DNA from: Trichoplax adhaerens | Lineage: Eukaryota > Placozoa > Uniplacotomia > Trichoplacea > Trichoplacidae | Reading direction: 5' to 3' | DNA: 61,488 nucleotides | NCBI RefSeq assembly: GCF_000150275.1 | Contig: NW_002060953.1 | Span: 57,823-119,310 of the forward strand | Shown: piece after piece, positions 1-10,747 of the stretch | Layout of the letters: the number at the start of each line of letters is the position of its first letter | How positions within the stretch are numbered: the stretch's first letter is position 1 | Translations under genes and position numbers: made by a program | The notes under the pieces: model-generated | What the model saw: only the letters and a program-made list of their open reading frames with translations | The model's database searches: none | What the model was told of the DNA's origin: nothing

Positions 1-1068
1 CATATACTGTAGAAAGAATGAACAGAATATAGAACTTAATCACGTCTGGAAATGAAATGAAAATGGCAGAGGTAACTTTTCTCTTAATGTTAGAGTTACT
101 GGGGTGGTCAAATCAATTAAGTAGAACGTTTAATAATTTAGAACAGAGTTTAAAGATACTATTAAAACATCCGAAAATGCAGCTATTATTTGTATACCAC
201 TTATTTAAATCTAAAGTAATCCTAGAGTATCTCATTATAATTTGTTTATTCAGGAAGCTTTTATTAAAAGTGCCTCTTAAATAATTAAAAAATATATGAT
301 CTCGCAACTATCATCATTACGAATTATAGTATATTCAAAATTAGCCAATTGCATCATTCTGAAAAATTTCTTAGCTATAATTGCAATCTTCACTAAAAAT
401 ATTTGCTTGAAAAGCCTATCAATTATTAAAGCATGCCATAAATAAAATATGGAGACAAACTGTTTATAACTATAATATCTGTATATGGTATCAGGCTGTG
501 GCTGGTCTACATACTTACACCTGTATGTCATAATTTAAGTAGGTATAGCACCAGAAAGTGCATTAAGTAAATGTTAAGACACAATATAATTGGTTTATTT
601 AGTGATTATATTTAAATACGAAGAGACTTGAAAATTTTGCATTTTAATTACATTATTTCAAAATTTGAAATGCGTTTTTAGATAATGCTACTGGTATAAA
701 TTGTGGATAAGACAATAACGTAAAGATCATCATTTGTACAGGATATAACTGTTAAAGATTCGATAATACCTAGGTAAGAAAGCACATACAAATACATATC
801 TAGCGAGATATCGTTATGTCATACAACTAGAGTAAATTTACTGATCGAAATTGGCAACGAAAGCAACGAAAATCTAGCTTCCATCATCAAAATTTGTAAC
901 TGAACAAAAAACTGTAAGATATATAATATATGTTACGGCCAAAACCCGATATTCGTATATATTGGATTAAGTATCTAAGTTAAAGCACTGTTTTAGCCGG
1001 TCATCAATACCTACTAGAGCGTGTAAATGACAATTGTGACAGAAATTTATTAAACCTTACACTGGGAA
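1..1068. other. intergenic, upstream of first receptor
   Basis: AT-rich DNA with only short open frames on both strands that overlap each other and resemble no protein I know. A GTAAGA donor-like sequence occurs near 772, but I could not connect it to an acceptor in front of the receptor start. Nothing else supported. Confidence 0.5.
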
Positions 1069-2049
1069 ATGAATACTACATCAGCAACCTTGTATGGTTA
1101 TAATCAATCGACAGTACCGTTAAATAATACGCAACTAACATTTGTTACTGATCTAATTATAAGAATATCCATTAGTCTAGGCGGATTTATTTCCGTGGTT
1201 GCAGTTTTTGGTAATTTGTTTAACATTTTCTTCATTTACCGATGTCCAAATTTGCATAATATGAACAATTTAATCATCGCCAACTTATCCTTTACAGATT
1301 TTTTTAATGGTTTAATTGTTATACCTATGATTGTTGTGTTTGGATTAACTGGTAGACCGGTATATTCCTTATGTCAATTCCAAGGATTCATTCTGACTTG
1401 GCTATATACAGCTTCTCTAACAACATCAGCGGCTGTCAGTACTGATCGCCTTTACGCTATAATGTATCCTTTCCGATATTATGCCAACATAACAGTGAAG
1501 AAACTCTGCCTTACTATGATATGCATTTGGTTCGTACCGACTATAATAGCTCTGATACCTTTGCTTGCCTTAGAAAATTATGGCTTAGGCAAATATAGAT
1601 ATATGGCATTTTGCGCCGTTAGTTTTATCTTCTACAGCGAAAATTACATAATTTGTTGGATATTAATTTCCTTTATTAGTATAACTATTATAATAATTCT
1701 ATGTAGCTACTTAGCCATATTCTCTATCGCATATCGAAAAACAGTTCAAGATCTATCCCACAGTGGAAATTTGAAAAAATCAATTCGAACAACTTCGTTA
1801 ATAGTAGGTACAAATCTACTATGCTGGCTTCCATACTTGTTTCTAAATTTTGCACAGTACATCGATCGTGTCAATAATACCCCCGATATTAATTCCAGCA
1901 GTAGATCAGGTCCCACGTCGGTAGTTGCTATCTTTTTATTATTTAGCAATGCTGCTATTAATCCTATTATTTATATGGTAACGAATAGCTATTTAAGAAA
2001 ACAAATATGGTATCTGTTTTGTAAAACTCGCGTACATCCTATACCGTAA
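1069..2049 (+). CDS. class A (rhodopsin-like) orphan GPCR, 326 aa, DRL variant
   Basis: A seven-helix plasma-membrane receptor of the rhodopsin class, predicted to signal through heterotrimeric G proteins; ligand unknown. The extracellular N-terminus (about 30 aa) has N-glycosylation sequons at N2, N12 and N19. Landmarks seen: N49 in TM1 (GN), D77 in TM2, C102 at the top of TM3 paired with C182 in ECL2, W154 in TM4, CWLP 252-255 in TM6 and NPIIY 298-302 in TM7. The DRY position reads DRL (126-128). TM5 lacks the usual proline but keeps the SY tyrosine near its end. The C-tail is short (about 20 aa) with cysteine 318, a possible palmitoylation site. The gene is one uninterrupted exon; the ATG has a purine at -3. 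An AATAAA lies at 2221, about 170 nt after the stop. Position 7.43 is Phe, so retinal binding by a Schiff base is excluded. Same family as the other receptors in this window. Confidence 0.94.
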   Translation: MNTTSATLYGYNQSTVPLNNTQLTFVTDLIIRISISLGGFISVVAVFGNLFNIFFIYRCPNLHNMNNLIIANLSFTDFFNGLIVIPMIVVFGLTGRPVYSLCQFQGFILTWLYTASLTTSAAVSTDRLYAIMYPFRYYANITVKKLCLTMICIWFVPTIIALIPLLALENYGLGKYRYMAFCAVSFIFYSENYIICWILISFISITIIIILCSYLAIFSIAYRKTVQDLSHSGNLKKSIRTTSLIVGTNLLCWLPYLFLNFAQYIDRVNNTPDINSSSRSGPTSVVAIFLLFSNAAINPIIYMVTNSYLRKQIWYLFCKTRVHPIP

Positions 2050-4753
2050 TATCCAATACTACAGTATCGAACTCTGTTCCTGTTATTAAGGCTAAAGAGT
2101 CTTTGTTGTCGCATAATAACAGTAGTTCAAAAATGTAACGTATCCTACAGTATTATTAATAATATGAAAAGCCTCTTGATAAAGAAATCTATAATATATA
2201 AAATATTTAGCATCCAATCGAATAAAATTTTCGAAATACTTTTAAGTTTATACGAGATTCTAGGATAATTTTTTAAATTTAAGCATAAGCGTAAATAGAA
2301 TGTTGCTTATTTATCACCACAACAGTAATTAAGTACATGATGCTTTAAAAACTATAGTCAGACTTTGTAGTTATTCACTATACTGCTGAAAAATTAATTT
2401 TAATAATCATTTTAATAGCCGTATACTCGTATGTTCTAACAATGACTTGCGAACAAAGTTGAAAGATCTATAATTGGGCTGCTTTGCACAATTAAATTAG
2501 TTCTATTTTTGATTCGGGAAGGACTCAAGTCTATATTTAAATAGACTTGGACAAAGATCTTAAGTATTTATAGAGGACATAAAAGAAGCAGTTTAGATCA
2601 TCTGTACGAATTGACTTACAAGTATAGAACAATTATCAGAATACTACTAAAATTCTACCTTAAAAGCAGCTATTACTAACATTACGCTCTTTATGATGCA
2701 TTTAATCAATTCTTTAACTTCTATTTAATTAAATATTGGCACGTAACATGATATCGCTGAATTTATTATCAATTAAGATGGAGCTTACGATTATCTACAG
2801 GCTTTAAATTTATTCACTAGATGTCAATAGCAAGTAAAATCAGTTTTTATTAGTTGGAGGAAAAAAATTACGTTATAATAACATATTTCCTCATGACAAG
2901 ATTATTTAAAAGTCGTTATAAAGTGCTCAAAGAAAGAATGTTTTCTGCTTGAAATAGCTATTACGCACAAAAATCAATCTGTAATTTTTAATTATTAGCA
3001 GGATATATTGTGCATTTCAAAGAAATAAAATATTCATCGCTCCTAATTTTCGTTTATAAATTTAATTCAAGATGATAATAATCATAAATTAAAAAGCTTC
3101 AAGGTAATCTAGAAGAATTATACTGTTTCGAAAATTAGAGTATAAAAAAGTTTTCTGATAATTATAGATGTAAACAGGAGCGATATTTTACGGACAGGCT
3201 AACTGTAATAAATGAGTGATACGGGCTTGTCCGAAATTATCAATAGAGCGATGGTAATTTTGATCTAATATAAAAAAAATTAATGTAAACAGACTTCTTT
3301 AGGTGATCAATACTATTTGACGTTAATTTTGTAACAAAGTTGATGAAATATTTTTTACCAATTTCTGCGAATTTACCGGTAATGCTTAGCAATACTTCAA
3401 ATAAAGTACACTAGTTTAGTATTCTAGCAAGGAATAAAAATCGTAAGATATCGCTCAAATAAACGTCGGTTGTACGAACAACATAATATGGTATATCTGT
3501 TTGCATATTATCGAGGGATAGATTCATTGCTCTATAAATCTATTTTTACAAGAATTGCTCCTCTTGTGCTAATGAATGACGTCATAAACTGTAGTATAGT
3601 CCTGAATATGCTATTGAACATAATATTACCAGAGTATGTAGCGTACAGTAGTTTCAAAAGTGATGATAATTTATCAATGGTATTTGTTAGAGTAAAAGGT
3701 GAGATATTTATTAATTGTGAGCTTACGGGCGCATAAATTTTAGAGATTATGCTTAACATCACACCATTAACGCTTTGCGTTTGTAAGAGTTGCAATACTC
3801 GTTGGTACAATTCGTAAACCGAGTTTACATGTCGTTCTAGCTGCCCGTTTGGTATATTAATAAATCATTTTTATTATAAAACAGGAAACTATTCCAATTA
3901 TTATGAGCTTAATCGAGCGACTAATATTAATCATATATTGATTCTCAATCATAACTACTTGATGCATTTCTAAACTCATTGAAAGATGCAATAGTCGATT
4001 GAATCATCTTGACTCTAAATTAGTTCATATATTCAACTCTTTCAAAGAGTTCTTATATTTATTTCAGTCATTACTGATTTTCTATGTTCCTTGGGAGACT
4101 GCTAAGATAGAAATAATTTATTAATACTGAAAAGTAGTAACTAAATAACGCTTACTATTTTCGGCTAGGATTGGTTATAGTAAATAGAAAACAAATACTA
4201 TAGTTCTGGTATACAATTACTAAGGCATAGAGTGTAAAGAAGATTTAGAGCGAAATTTAGTATGTATGCTATAAATGAATATGGGATTGGAACATGAATT
4301 AATCTCGGCAGTTATTTCAATCGTTTGTGAATGTACAGCAAACCAGGAGAGAAAGTAAAAAGTTATTTGAATGTAAAATGATGGTCTCTGTGCACAACTA
4401 TAAGAAAGCTTAGTATTATATGTTTTTACTCTCATCAAAACAGTTAAATCAGAAATACTATATGTGAGCAATTTTGACAATGTAAATGGCAACTTGCTTC
4501 CGGCCAATTAACTGCTGCCAATAATTCAAAGTTCAAAGATGAATGATCATTTCAAAGAAATTTACTTCACTTTAGGCAGACTTTGACAGCCTAGCAAATT
4601 CATTTAGAGTTTTGCCTGCGTTAAAATTTTGATCAGTCATAAATAATATAAATTGAACTATGCTAAGTATGAAATACGAAGCAGGATCTTCCTTACAAAA
4701 CATCAATTACATCTAGCATAGACCGGAAATTTAAGGAAACTATATTCGTCGCT
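2050..4753. other. intergenic between intact receptor and fossil receptor
   Basis: Contains the likely 3' UTR and AATAAA (2221) of the receptor upstream. Overlapping open frames of 80-95 codons occur on both strands around 3470-3810 and 4220-4507, most with non-ATG starts and no recognisable motif; I regard them as chance. No repeat or RNA gene recognised. Confidence 0.45.
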
Positions 4754-5605
4754 ACCGTTGATAGTATTGTTGTAACTACTGTCTTTGCCATTTATTTTAA
4801 TTTCTTAAATTTTATTTTTTGTGTATCGACACGGTATGCTTCATAAAAACAAAAACTTACTTATCTGTAACATATCATTAAGCAATCTTCTTTATGGTTC
4901 AATAGCATTGCTATTTTTGACTGCGACTACGCTGATTAGCAAGCTTGCCAAGTTCAAGGCTTATCTGGAATCTACTTAATATAGGTCATCAGCGGTATTA
5001 TTAGCTATCAGTATCGATCAAAGGCTGGCAATTGTAAATCTTTTTTCATTTTATATCTAGAATTAAGCTAACTAAGAAGCATAAAAGTAATATCATGCTG
5101 TAATGACCGAATAGTAATCTCCCGCTAATCTTGGCAGGATTGCCGATACTTGATTTAAAAAGATATGGTTCTGAAAGGTACATTTATTCGCATATCTTAC
5201 TTTGCTCGATATTCTTTAATTTTGTTCCAGAAAGCCACGTTATATGCCGGATAGTGTTATTAATTAATACTAATTAGTATCTTTGCAATTGTTATTTTAC
5301 GCTGTTACATTGCATTACTGATTGTTACGTTTCGAAAATTTAGATGAGTTAAAAAGCATAGCATCAGCATTAGGAGATCTATTCGTAATACCTTTGCCTT
5401 TTATAAGATCCAAATTAATATACTAGATACTGTGCATAATTATCAATATGTATACTTTTCAGATTCTAGAGAGCAATACAATAGTTGCTATCAATGATTT
5501 TAATAACTTCGTAGCTATATATTACTCTTCTTAAATTCAGCGATCAATCCCGTTACATACGCAATAACCAAACATGAACTGGTAAGCGATTGCTTCAAAT
5601 ACTAG
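4754..5605 (+). pseudogene. ancient, heavily decayed class A GPCR relic
   Basis: Reading across frames shows a collinear receptor skeleton. At 4754-4820 a TM1-like stretch contains FNFLNFIF. After a frameshift, VYRHGMLHKNKNLLICN leads into TM2 with NISLSNLLYG (the D2.50 position now reads N). A stop follows KAYLEST near 4977. Next come a TM3 end with SIDQRLAIVN (DRY position now DQR), TM4/ECL2 with LPILDLKRYG followed by an LLCSIFFNF stretch, several stops through TM5 and TM6, and finally TM7 with AINPVTY (5540-5560), ending at TAG 5603-5605. The order and spacing match the intact neighbours, which excludes chance. Many frameshifts and stops mean it cannot encode a receptor. The AIVN after TM3 resembles the receptor pseudogene at 7313-8589, suggesting an old tandem duplicate. 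Confidence 0.82.
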
Positions 5606-6672
5606 ATTTGAATACATAGCCGGTAGCACAAATCGGCAACTTCTTCTGAATTACCTTACATAAATGCCTTGTTAGTTTGAAATTACTGATTTTATATTAA
5701 TTTTTGTCTAAGATATTTCTAATGTGTGCTGTAGCTTTTAACCAGATAGTTTTATTTGCGAATAAAAACATATGCATACTATATACTAAAGTCATTTCAG
5801 CCTAGCATTGTCACAACTCAGTAGTTGGAATAAGATAGACGCAAGTTAATAAAGACACAAAGTCATGTTTTAGAACTGAAGTCATTAACGACAGTGATCT
5901 TCGTCTTAAGAGAAACTCTGATTAAATAGAAAAGGTCTCTGCGAAAACAAGTTATTTTTGTTATCTTCATTTGTTAATATGCTGTTCATGACTCTAGTAA
6001 ATATGTAACAAATTTTCCTACGTCATCCTACTTTTTCTAAGACATTTGTGTCGAACAATATTTATTTGCAGTATCATGATTACTCCTGATTCATTTAGTA
6101 ACAAACTTTTCAAACTATCTTAAATTAATTTTACGTGTATAATTTGATGCTACTAAAAATCGATGCTAGTCAGGTATAATCGGTAAAGCTAGTAAGCTAG
6201 AGGATAATTATTATACTGTAAAGTTAGAAAGCTTAATTAAAAATGAACAATAGCAAATTATAGGTTATAACTAAGAGGATGATCTAGCGAATAAAGGATG
6301 ATCGCAATGTTTTGTTACTTCATGAAGACTATTTCAAGCTTTCATGGCTACAGGATCTCATCATTACAAAGAACAAAACTTTATCATCAGAATAGAGGTA
6401 TTCTTTGTCAAATATAAAGTCAATTTATCCATAAATATTAATCAATAGATTAGAATAATTGGGTCTATAACTTATTCATTATCAGCCACATTAAATTTGA
6501 AACAATATACTGTAATTTTTAATTTATTAGGCTATCATCATTCGTTCTTCACATTGATCTGCTGTCATTTGTCAAGAAATATCATGTATTAAGCTGTTAC
6601 TATCTACAAAATTTAGCCCCTTTCTTCTATGCTCATTTAATTTCGTCATTATTAATATTAAAAAGTAGTTAT
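5606..6672. other. intergenic between fossil receptor and LTR B1
   Basis: AT-rich, no open frame of note and no recognised repeat. Ends at the target-site duplication of the LTR that follows. Confidence 0.5.
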
Positions 6673-6677
6673 ATACG

Positions 6678-7226
6678 TGTAATGTAACTAGTATTGTGAT
6701 TGTAGACTGCTAGCCATGTTTAGTATAATGTACGGTAGATATTATCCTAAGAGATATTTGGTAGCTATAACTATAGACTGTTGTGGTAGAGACTCTATGC
6801 TAGAGTACAGATGACTATATACAGTAAGCTGTTGAGTTACTAATAAGGCTATAGGTAAAAATAGAACTGTAAATCATATATTAGGATATGGTTAATTCAT
6901 TGTACTTTGCTGGTGTGAATAATGTCTACGTAAGTACTGTAGTCGTATCCATATTGGATTAATGATGGTCCGCAGTACAATAGTCTTACTAAGAATAGTT
7001 TAACTATGTGTAAAATAAGGTAAAAGGTTGCCATACGGATTGTAGCTGCGAAAGCTACGAAAAGTATAAAAGCATGCAACTTTAGATTATTCTGTTAGTT
7101 CGTTGTAGAAGTCTTTAGTAGTAGTATTCGGCTAAAGTAGAGCTGTGTGTAATTGATCTTTGTATAAGATTCAATAAAGCCCTTATTTTTCTAAAATTTG
7201 GAATTTCGTGATTGGTATATATCACA
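6678..7226 (+). mobile_element. solo LTR, family B copy 1 (549 bp)
   Basis: Bounded by TGTAATGTAAC at the left and ATATATCACA at the right, with a perfect 5-bp target duplication ATACG at 6673-6677 and 7227-7231. Inside are a TATAAAAG box (7065-7072) and, about 100 nt later, AATAAA (7173-7178), the U3-R-U5 layout of a retrotransposon LTR. Copies at 28413-28973 and, inverted, 48929-49480 share the sequence and also have flanking duplications. No internal gag-pol is present, so this is a solo LTR left after recombination. The minus strand of the U3 region holds an open frame of about 60 codons (6897-7079), treated as a by-product rather than a gene. It sits 87 bp upstream of the broken receptor at 7313 and might act as an ectopic promoter. 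Confidence 0.88.
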
Positions 7227-7312
7227 ATACGTTAAACGAGTAATAGCATATAGCATATCGTGCATGATTTCTTATCACCGCTATTCAAGTCTGAGTATCC
7301 TTAAATTAGATC

Positions 7313-8589
7313 ATGGACTCGAACACTAATTTTTATCCTACTAATCCAGCACAATACGATGTAACTGTTGGTCTTCACAATCAAACAACATTATATCCAG
7401 ATTTTGTATTTAGTAGAAACGATCCAAGAATCCTTTTCGCAATAATTATCGCAGTAATTATTAGTGTTTTAGCTGTAGCTGGAAATTTACTCAATTTAAT
7501 TTTCATATATCTGTTACGGATTTACTAGCGTCTCTGTATCTAATTATAGGATTTCTTGTATTGCATTCATATCGGTTGTATTGCAACCTTATCAGAGCTT
7601 AACGGCACTAGTTCTGTTCCGTACTAGATCAGTAAAGCTACAGTATTGTACAGTATATAAGGTGGTGAGAAATCAGAATAAAGGTAGATATTCACGTGGA
7701 AGCTTAGCTGACGATCTCGCTTCAGTTGACTGAGAGCATACCAAAAAACAGACGCTATCGTTACCGCTAACAATATCGATGTCCACTATTGAATGAAACG
7801 AACAATTTAGTTATCTTTAATTTAGCTTGTATTGATTTTCTTAATGGTTTGATAGTCATACCGTGTGCTATTATTACTATTGTAATGGGTAATTCAGGCG
7901 AAACTTTATGCCAATTGCAAGGATTTATTTTATTTGCAATGTATGGAGCATCTTTATCAGCTGTATCAGCTGTAAGCATCGATCGCTGTCTGGCAATCGT
8001 TAATTCATTTGGGTATCAACCCAATGTAAATACTCGAAAAAGTTTGGTAGTTCAATTATACATCTAGTTTATACCTTGTTAATTTGTGGCAATCCCCCTG
8101 TTAGGTCTAGAAAGATAAGGCTTAGGAAAATATTCATATCGGATTTTGTGTGGTATTTCTTTTAATGATTATAAAACAAATTTGGCCATAGGCTGGATGT
8201 TCTGGATATTTATTGCTATAACCATTCTGATCATTTTATTTAGTTAAACTGTTATATTTGTTGTAGCCTGTAAAAAGATTGTTGGAAATTTGAGTCGCAG
8301 TAGAAACATTATGAAATCAATTAGGACAACATTACTAATTGTAGGAACTAACCTTATTTGTTGGGTACCATATTTAATCTTTGGTATTAGAATGTATTCC
8401 ACGCGAAAACACGACATAACTCTTTATAATTATATGCCAGATGCATCAATGATCATTTTAATATTATTGACATTTAGCAATGCTGCACTTAATCCAATGA
8501 TCTATGCTACTACTAATAGCGTTTTACGTCAGCAATATCATCAATTTATTCATATAGTCCAAGTCCAACCTTTTATAGCTTTGTCTTAA
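7313..8589 (+). pseudogene. class A GPCR pseudogene split by a 261-bp insertion and four stops
   Basis: Starts at ATG 7313 with an extracellular tail (sequon NQT) and the family's NDPR motif before TM1, then N1.50 in GNLLNLIFIY. An insertion at 7512-7772 interrupts ICL1. Removing the element and one copy of its target duplication restores the frame exactly, so the gene was a receptor when hit. Downstream the frame runs to the original stop at 8587-8589 with no indel but four nonsense codons: TAG 8065 (a Trp position), TAA 8080 (Leu/Ile), TAA 8116 (the Tyr of YGLGKY) and TAA 8245 (the TM5 Tyr). Kept features are NLACIDFLNG in TM2, LCQLQGF in TM3, SIDRCLAIVN, ICWVPY in TM6 and NPMIYA in TM7. 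Decay is by point mutation, fairly recent compared with the relic at 4754-5605. Confidence 0.9.
7512..7772. mobile_element. element D: 261-bp insertion with 5-bp target duplication
   Basis: Lies inside the receptor pseudogene. Direct 5-bp repeats ATATC flank it at 7507-7511 and 7773-7777. The left end reads TGTTACGGATTTACTAGCG; the right end, reverse-complemented, reads TGTTAGCGGTAACGATAGCG, so the termini are imperfect inverted repeats of roughly 20-27 nt ending TGTTA...TAACA. No coding capacity. A TATATAAGG occurs near 7655 and AATAAA near 7676, too close for a normal LTR. It is either a very small solo LTR (TG...CA ends and 5-bp duplication as in families B and C) or a MITE-like element. 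I saw no second copy in this window. Confidence 0.78.
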
Positions 8590-10747
8590 TTTACTTTTTC
8601 CTTATTTTGAACAAAAAGTAATTAATACTAGCTTACAATCTAATCGATAATCAAGTTTAAAGCTTGTAAGAAAATACAATTCCTCTTCGCTAATGATGGC
8701 TTGTATTTACAATTAGTGCTGATAAGTATACATTCTTTAGACTAAATTTAACTTAAATGTTTATTTCTACTTTTAATTAGTAGCAAAACTTTGCAACAAC
8801 ACATAATTTTATTTACCTTGCGCAAGCCTCACGTGCGTTGCCAAGTAATGTTATGTGCCAAAATCAGCCAAAACTCTGTCCATCATATCTCTTTTTTCTA
8901 AAGCTCATTATTGACGAATTATGTTACATCTTTTAAGCCAATATACTAAAAATTGATACTATAAGGAATACAAGAAATTAAGGAAAATTGCAACACTTAC
9001 ATCATAAATAATCGCTGTTGTTGGTAAAGATATTATCGGTACCATCTTTTCTTTACTACTTTAATTTTAATGACAACTTAGCTACAAATAATATAAATTA
9101 GTCATATCAAAACTATGAATCAATGATTACAGGCGCTGAAGTCCTTATAAAAAAAAGCGCAGTGCATTCAGGTCTTATATCCTTTTTTGAAAATCTAAGC
9201 AGTTTGACTATTACTAATTATAATAACACGATGCATCTACCTTAAATAACTGTAGAATTAGAATAAATAACAAGCCCTGAAAGTATTCAATATTAGAAAC
9301 TATTCTAATACCAATTTTATTCTACACATGTTTGAAGGTAATCATACTAACTGTACAGTACGTTAATGCAGAATAGATTAGCAAGATGAATATACCTTAT
9401 CTATAGAGTAGTCAACGATGTTTAGTAGCATAGCTTTATTTGCATTACGAAATGTTTCATACTTTTTCCATCTTGTGCCGTAATATTAATTGTAAATAAT
9501 TTGTATTATATTGCGTGTTGTGTCTTGATCATTCTGTGAAAGAGAATTTTGATATTTATATCCTTAAATATTATCGCATTAATTAGGTATTTCGAAATTA
9601 ATTTATTGCCTAATTTTAATAAGCGCTTTTGACACACACCTAACTAAAATCTCAAATTTCTATAAAAGGGCATGTAAGCCCAATATTTTATAAAATAAAC
9701 TTAGTTCTTAAGTTTAATACTAAGGCAAATTCAAAGGCGTATAAAGCACGAAGAATCTGTAAGATTAGGAATAAGTATCCAAAGTGTTTCTTAAACGATT
9801 TTAAGTAGAATAATACGTATTTCAGAGCGGGACAAATTATAGATTAAGCTTTTCGTTATTTTGCAACAAAGTCGGCTTGCAACAGTTAAGCAGTATTCTC
9901 TTACTGGGTTTGAAATATTGTTGAATGTCAAGATATTATTAGGTATCGCGGAATCCTTACGTTAATAGAATATTACCTAGTTATAGCTTAAATAATGTAG
10001 GAGCCATATTGCACTGCATTTTACAAGAGATATGAGAGCGTTTTCTTGCACAAACTAACATTACTCTCAAGTGTAAAAATAAACCATATATTTGCCTTAT
10101 AAATCCGTTTCTTAGCGGTGACAAGATTATTTTCCTGGAGTCGAATGTGGATTTAAAAATTGAATATGCAAACATTCTAAGATCCAGATGCTATATTACT
10201 CTAAACTGCTGTTTAAAAAATACCGGGAGCAGATGTTAGAGCATGCAAGAAAAACAAGGTTAATAATAAGCATCATAACTATTTATTAAGCGTAACTATA
10301 AATTAGATATCTATCTGACTTACTAGGTCATACTCAAAATTGGAAAGTTTTAAAATTTAAACTTTAATCTGTTAGCGTTCCAATAAACTTACACAGTACA
10401 ATATTATTAATACATTTTGGTGTGAAAACGATATATATGACCATAACCATTTCTTTTAAGTACAAAAGTAATGCTTCTGTTAGCAGGCGTCTTTTTCTTA
10501 TCCTAAATTATGTCCATTGCAGTTGTATATAAAATTAAAGATGTTACGATTCACCGTTCAAATTCGCTAATCCGCTTATGGCTTTGTCTCTATCCACTAG
10601 GTCTGCGAAAGTTGCTAGTGAATTTAAATGACTCCGTCATTTGATAGCTACTTTGCTATGAAAATTAACAGAATCGATTGATTTTAATTGATACTCAAGT
10701 CTTTATTAAAATTGCAAGATTGCAATACTTGATTTCATCAGCAATGG
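8590..10747. other. intergenic between pseudogene and LTR A1
   Basis: AT-rich. Contains the TATA/AATAAA cassette at 9661-9810 listed separately. The minus-strand open frame at 9981-10175 has no recognisable feature. Otherwise nothing supported. Confidence 0.45.
9661..9810 (+). repeat. diverged repeat with TATA box and AATAAA (copy 1)
   Basis: TATAAAAGG at the left edge, a polyadenylation-like ATAAAATAAAC some 30 nt later, then a CTTAGTTCTTAAGTTTAAT stretch and a CCAAAGTGTTTCTTAA block. The same ordered blocks occur at 49505-49655 on the same strand. The pattern resembles an LTR R-U5 piece whose ends I could not define. Confidence 0.35.

Noticed and set aside
3470-3810. Overlapping open frames of 88 and 92 codons on opposite strands
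   Set aside because: Both begin at non-ATG codons, neither has a recognisable motif, and overlap of two open strands points to local composition.
4220-4507. 95-codon minus-strand frame
   Set aside because: No domain, no splice or poly(A) context, non-conserved in any repeat here.
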